Assembly (NCBI RefSeq): GCF_000722875.1
Contig: NZ_JFHR01000018.1
Location: forward strand, 1-64,000
Direction of reading: 5' to 3'
DNA from: Sphingobium chlorophenolicum
GTDB taxonomy: Bacteria > Pseudomonadota > Alphaproteobacteria > Sphingomonadales > Sphingomonadaceae
Length of the DNA: 64,000 bases
Shown here piece after piece: positions 61,530-64,000 of this stretch. Position 1 is the first letter of the stretch; the number at the start of each line of letters is the position of its first letter. The notes under the pieces were generated by a model. The model made no database searches. It was not told the origin of the DNA and worked only from the letters and a program-made list of their open reading frames with translations. A program made the position numbers and the translations under genes.

Positions 61530-62483
61530 TCAGGCCGCCTCGGCAAGCGGCTCGAGGGCTTCGGGGCGTGCTCCGTCATCAGCCCGATTGGACTTGGCCT
61601 CCGCGAAGCCGCACAGATAGTTGAAGGCCTGCTCCGCCTTCGACGCCGCATGGATGATCGCGGTCTTGTCGGCGCGCAGGATCCCGAGCCAATGGGCCAC
61701 GTAGCTCGCATGATTATCGTGGAGTTCGTTCGGAAGACCGAGGTGCGCGCAGACGAGACCGCTGCCGATCTCCGCGACCAGCTCCTCGAAACTATAGGCG
61801 TTGTCGCCGAACCTCTTGCCGAATGTCCGGGCAAGGCGCGGCGTGCCGCCGGACCAGTGGACGGTCTCGTGGGCGCGGGTCGACGCGTAGTAATCCATCG
61901 ACTTGAACGAGCGCTGATGCGGCATCTGGATATAGTCGAAGGTGGGGTGGAAATATGCCCGGTCGCCGCCGTGCCGGACCTCCGCAGGAATCGGCGCGAA
62001 GAAGGCGTCGATCGCGCACTGGCGCGCCGAAGGATCCATCGGTGTCGGATCCTCGTCGGCGGGATAGAAAGATGCCGGCAAGCCGTCGATCTGATCGGCG
62101 TTGAATACGATGTAGTGGCGCAGGAAGCGGATGCTGCGCTCGGTCTCGGCCCCGGTGGCCGGGTCGGACTCAGTTTTCTTGAAGCTCGAATAATAGACCG
62201 AGAGCGATCCCTGCTCGCCCCGGCGCACGTTGGCACCCAGCGCTTCGGCCTGGCGATATGTCATCCAGTAGCGCGAGCGATATCCGCGCGCGTCGGCGAT
62301 CGCCCAGAGGTAGAGGACGTTGATACCGGTATAGGGCGTGCCGCAATGCCGGAGCGGTCGGCCGCCGGCGCCGGTGATCCGCCAGGGTCGGCTCCAGGGC
62401 GCGACGCCCTCCTCAAGCTTGCGGATGATGAGGTCGGTGATCTCGGCCGCGGCGTCGCGGCTCGGCTTCTGTTTGCTACGCAT
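61530..62483 (-). CDS. ardC: ArdC-like antirestriction protein
   Basis: 317 aa. N-terminal ssDNA-binding domain (AAAEITDLIIRKLEEGVAPW, GTPYTGINVLYLW, ARGYRSRYWMTYRQA) and C-terminal zincin-like part with RAHETVHWSGG (H-E-x-x-H) and YSFEELVAEIGSGLVCA supplying the third ligand. ArdC protects the entering single strand from host restriction during conjugation. ATG 62483 has GGGAG eight bases upstream. 87 bases downstream of the parB stop. Confidence 0.93.
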   Translation of the reverse strand: MRSKQKPSRDAAAEITDLIIRKLEEGVAPWSRPWRITGAGGRPLRHCGTPYTGINVLYLWAIADARGYRSRYWMTYRQAEALGANVRRGEQGSLSVYYSSFKKTESDPATGAETERSIRFLRHYIVFNADQIDGLPASFYPADEDPTPMDPSARQCAIDAFFAPIPAEVRHGGDRAYFHPTFDYIQMPHQRSFKSMDYYASTRAHETVHWSGGTPRLARTFGKRFGDNAYSFEELVAEIGSGLVCAHLGLPNELHDNHASYVAHWLGILRADKTAIIHAASKAEQAFNYLCGFAEAKSNRADDGARPEALEPLAEAA

Positions 62484-62569
62484 GACGGTGGCTCCCGTGG
62501 CTTGGGCAAAAGAAGACCGCCGGCGCGGGGGAGCACCGGCGGTCTGTCGCTCAGGAGATGGAGCGCGGC

Positions 62570-64000
62570 TTAGGCGGCCGCGGGTTCGAGCGAGTCCTCC
62601 TCGATGTCAGCCTCACCGACCCCGCCCGAAGGCTCGACCTCGTTGGCCTTGCCCTCACCTGCCTCGGTCGGGTCGGCGGGAACCTCGGCGGTGGTGTCGA
62701 GGAAGCGCATCGCGTTGGGCACCCAGGCGAGCGCCGCCTCCTTGACCTCCGGCTCGACGATCGCGTCGCCTGCGAAGAGCTTCTGGCAGCTCTGCGAGAT
62801 TTCCGTCTTCTTGAGCGAGGTGTGACGGACGGTCAGCGCCGGTCCGCCGATTTCGGTGAGCAGCGTAAGGATGCTGCCCTTGTTCACACGGTCGAAGAAG
62901 TTCTCCGAGGTCGGCCGCCACCAGCTCGCGACGTCGATCTCGAGAATCGAGGCGAGCCGATTGTGGAGCTTGATCTGCTCGTTCGACCAACCAGGCTTCG
63001 CCTCGAGCGACATGGCGACGATGTACGCGAGCCAATTGGCCTTGGTGTCGTCGTCGAGCGCTCGGAAGGCCTCGAACCGTTCGACCTCGCACTCGTGCTC
63101 GGTCCAAGCGGCGTCGAGACCGTCCTTGGCCTCAGCCAGGTAGTCGCGTGCGCGCGAACCCGGGATGTCGCCAGAGGCAGGGTCTTGCGGGCCGCTCGCC
63201 CTGATGGTCGTGCCGTACTTCACGGAGCTGAGATAGCGGGAGGCCGAGTTGATCCGCGCGTCGACCATAACGAACAGTGCGTAGTCGAGCGCGAGCGCCG
63301 GCTGCGCCAGGAGGCAGGAAGCGAGAATATCGCGCCGCTGGACTGCCAGTTCGTCATAGAGCCGAGCGCTAAGCGGCTTGCCGCCCGGCGCCACCGCCTC
63401 GGGCCGATACTTCGGCTCGGAAGAGGAATTGCCGCCGATGCGGATGCCGCCGCCCGTCGACTCTCCTTCGTCGCCGTCGTGATGGTCCTCGTCGCCGGGT
63501 TCGTGGATGACCAGCTCCTGCTCGCTGTAATATTGGCTGTCGAGCCGAATCTCGCCCTGCGGCGTGAGGAGCAGGAAGGCGCCGACATGAGCCTTCATCT
63601 CGTCCGGCAGGACCGGCGGCCGGCTTTCGATAGCCTCGGCCTCGGCGATCAGACGGTCGTCCTCCTGGTCGAGCAGCTTGAACGCCTCGTCGTCGAGTTC
63701 GTCGTCCTGCATGTCGGCCTCGATGGCGGTCCGGCGTTCCTCGATCTCGGCGAGGCGTGTGGCCTGCTCCTCGGTGAGCGGGGGTTGCTGCAGGATTGCA
63801 CGATAGAGGCCGTGCGCCGCGTTGTGCGCATAGTTGCTGGCGATTGGGCGGATCCAAGCAAGACCGGTTTCCTCCCCGATGCGCGCGGCTTCGGCCTCCA
63901 TGATCTCGGCTGCAAGCCGGTGCGCGATCTCTGGATCGACCCAGCGGTCATTGCCGTCGGTGAAGAGATCGCCATCGATCTTGCCGCCGGCCTCACGATA
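62570..64000 (-). CDS. parB: ParB-family partition protein, C-terminal part (truncated by the window)
   Basis: 477 codons visible; the frame stays open to the right edge (AGGKIDGDLFTDGNDRWVDP...), so the N-terminus and its ParB/Spo0J nuclease-like core are outside. The visible part is long, acidic (DMQDDELDDEAF, HEPGDEDHHDGDEGE) and plasmid-specific, ending with an acidic tail. Large ParB proteins of ~700 residues are common on alphaproteobacterial plasmids. Upstream of ardC in the same direction. No parA is seen here. Confidence 0.8.
   Translation of the reverse strand, partial: YREAGGKIDGDLFTDGNDRWVDPEIAHRLAAEIMEAEAARIGEETGLAWIRPIASNYAHNAAHGLYRAILQQPPLTEEQATRLAEIEERRTAIEADMQDDELDDEAFKLLDQEDDRLIAEAEAIESRPPVLPDEMKAHVGAFLLLTPQGEIRLDSQYYSEQELVIHEPGDEDHHDGDEGESTGGGIRIGGNSSSEPKYRPEAVAPGGKPLSARLYDELAVQRRDILASCLLAQPALALDYALFVMVDARINSASRYLSSVKYGTTIRASGPQDPASGDIPGSRARDYLAEAKDGLDAAWTEHECEVERFEAFRALDDDTKANWLAYIVAMSLEAKPGWSNEQIKLHNRLASILEIDVASWWRPTSENFFDRVNKGSILTLLTEIGGPALTVRHTSLKKTEISQSCQKLFAGDAIVEPEVKEAALAWVPNAMRFLDTTAEVPADPTEAGEGKANEVEPSGGVGEADIEEDSLEPAAA

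Noticed and set aside
61499..62236. In-frame extension of the gene ending at 60890
   Set aside because: Overlaps ardC in another frame and is Arg/Ser-rich; MGWLTMPF at 61498 with AAGGAG is the natural start.

Overview
The window looks like part of a large conjugative plasmid, or an integrative conjugative element, from a sphingomonad alphaproteobacterium (Sphingobium/Novosphingobium/Sphingopyxis type). Grounds: high GC, alphaproteobacterial codon use, an F-type conjugation apparatus (TraF, TraH, TraG, a MobF TraI and TraD), an imuA-imuB-dnaE2 mutasome, and a run of plasmid-conserved proteins of this group (DUF736, DUF3768, DUF2493, ArdC, a large ParB). All assignments are by eye from sequence motifs; no search was run.

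Layout. 0-0.15 kb: probable right end of an IS21-family element. 0.27-5.6 kb: end of an F-type T4SS operon (traF-traH-traG). 5.6-7.7 kb: a small membrane protein, a Fic protein and a tyrosine recombinase with a palindromic site upstream, all on the minus strand; this is the border of the cargo. 7.8-12.7 kb: MarR regulator plus NAD-dependent epimerase, then two unrecognised genes around a perfect inverted repeat, then a PIN-like nuclease. 12.8-18.4 kb: imuA-imuB-dnaE2. 18.4-22.6 kb: sbcC/sbcD (minus). 22.6-26.9 kb: a WYL regulator followed by a CoiA-like nuclease, a DUF4238 protein and an Mrr-like nuclease, which looks like a defence operon. 26.9-32.1 kb: exonuclease III, a ligase/polymerase LigD, DUF3606, a second DUF4238, and two divergent SRAP (YedK-like) genes. 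32.1-36.5 kb: a three-gene minus-strand cluster (PD-(D/E)XK-like protein, TIR-like protein, protein with a C-terminal Vsr-like nuclease), the best candidate for an undescribed defence system. 36.6-43.1 kb: traI, traD and a ribbon-helix-helix accessory gene. 43.2-43.4 kb: a probable oriT resembling MobF plasmids. 43.8-64 kb: plasmid backbone and maintenance genes, mostly minus strand with strong Shine-Dalgarno sequences and recurrent leader elements. These include ssb, a PLD-like/GNAT pair, DUF736, a RES/Xre-type toxin-antitoxin pair, two PP-loop ATPase (PAPS-reductase-like) proteins, a TGT/DpdA-like transglycosylase, a thermonuclease, ArdC and a truncated parB at the right edge.

How it fits together. 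The transfer genes are split: T4SS genes at the left, relaxase, coupling protein and oriT at the right, with about 31 kb of cargo between. The cargo is dominated by DNA repair (translesion synthesis, SbcCD, LigD, exonuclease III, SRAP) and by nuclease or regulator cassettes typical of anti-phage islands. The right-hand part combines partition, single-strand binding, anti-restriction and possibly DNA-base modification, as expected for a wide-ranging conjugative replicon. No tRNA, rRNA or CRISPR array was seen.
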